Below are positions 5,749-5,820 of a stretch of DNA of 5,820 nucleotides, one piece after another. The stretch comes from an uncultured Opitutia bacterium. GTDB lineage: Bacteria; Verrucomicrobiota; Verrucomicrobiae; Opitutales; UBA953. A program made the translations under genes and the position numbers. The stretch is from positions 1 through 5,820 of the forward strand of contig CAIOLH010000161.1 in NCBI GenBank assembly GCA_903859115.1, written 5' to 3'. Every line of letters begins with the position of its first letter. Position 1 is the stretch's first letter. A model generated the notes under the pieces. It did no database searches. It was not told the origin of the DNA and worked only from the letters and a program-made list of their open reading frames with translations.

Positions 5749-5820
5749 ATGAGTAACAAGGCCCTTAACCCACACGGTGGCAAAAACCACCTCATCCCAG
5801 AAACCATCAGCCTGGTCACG
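5749..5820 (+). CDS. Start of an unidentified gene, possibly ATP sulfurylase (3' truncated by window edge)
   Basis: An ATG at 5749 opens 24 codons with no stop before the window ends. The visible peptide starts MSNKALNPHGGKNHLIPET and continues ISLVT. The PHGG-Lys segment close to the N-terminus resembles the start of sulfate adenylyltransferase (Sat, ATP sulfurylase), where Pro-His-Gly-Gly follows a few residues after the initiator Met; beyond that I see no match. The frame is open upstream to a TAA at 5716-5718, with a TTG at 5722 as the only other start. Divergent orientation from rlmN and the ~100-bp leader support a real gene start. Twenty-four residues are too few for a firm identification. 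Confidence 0.35.
   Translation, partial: MSNKALNPHGGKNHLIPETISLVT

Noticed and set aside
5679..5756. Small + strand frame of 25 codons starting MAKTMDLPSG in the divergent leader, ending over the ATG at 5749
   Set aside because: It could be an upstream leader peptide because its stop overlaps the next start (ATGAGTAA), but there is no ribosome binding site, attenuator structure or telling composition.

Overview
The window reads as a compact chromosomal housekeeping region from a Gram-negative bacterium of intermediate GC. It carries genes for a lipopolysaccharide-type outer membrane (an LptE-like lipoprotein and a BamD-like TPR protein). The L32 C-terminus has no zinc-binding cysteines, and the order rpmF-plsX-fabH-TPR protein-lptE-rpe-rlmN is one I associate with Verrucomicrobiota of the Opitutae type. 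That assignment is inference from memory of gene order and protein style, not a search result. I see no mobile element, tRNA, rRNA, CRISPR array or phage gene.

Left to right on the + strand: the 3' end of rpmF (ribosomal protein L32), a short hairpin, plsX (acyl-phosphate synthesis), fabH (first condensation of fatty acid synthesis), an exported BamD-like TPR protein that overlaps fabH by 17 nt, an LptE-like lipoprotein that overlaps it by 4 nt (ATGA), and rpe (ribulose-phosphate epimerase) 2 nt after that. The spacings (30, 49, -17, -4 and 2 nt) suggest one transcription unit. rlmN (23S rRNA/tRNA C2-adenine methyltransferase) lies on the - strand and meets rpe tail to tail. Both stop codons sit in one 8-bp palindrome, and a candidate terminator for the + strand unit lies inside the 3' end of rlmN. 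A ~100-bp divergent intergenic region follows, then the first 24 codons of another + strand gene, possibly ATP sulfurylase.

The + strand genes share a theme: plsX and fabH supply and initiate acyl chains for membrane lipids, and the next two genes encode proteins resembling the machinery that inserts outer membrane proteins (BamD) and lipopolysaccharide (LptE). The window therefore joins membrane lipid synthesis to outer membrane assembly, with a ribosomal protein gene in front. None of the preferred start codons has a recognisable Shine-Dalgarno sequence.

I did not find a previously undescribed system. The findings are modest: shared-palindrome stops, a terminator-like hairpin in the rlmN tail, absence of Shine-Dalgarno sites, small motif substitutions in PlsX and Rpe, and an unidentified gene at the right edge.
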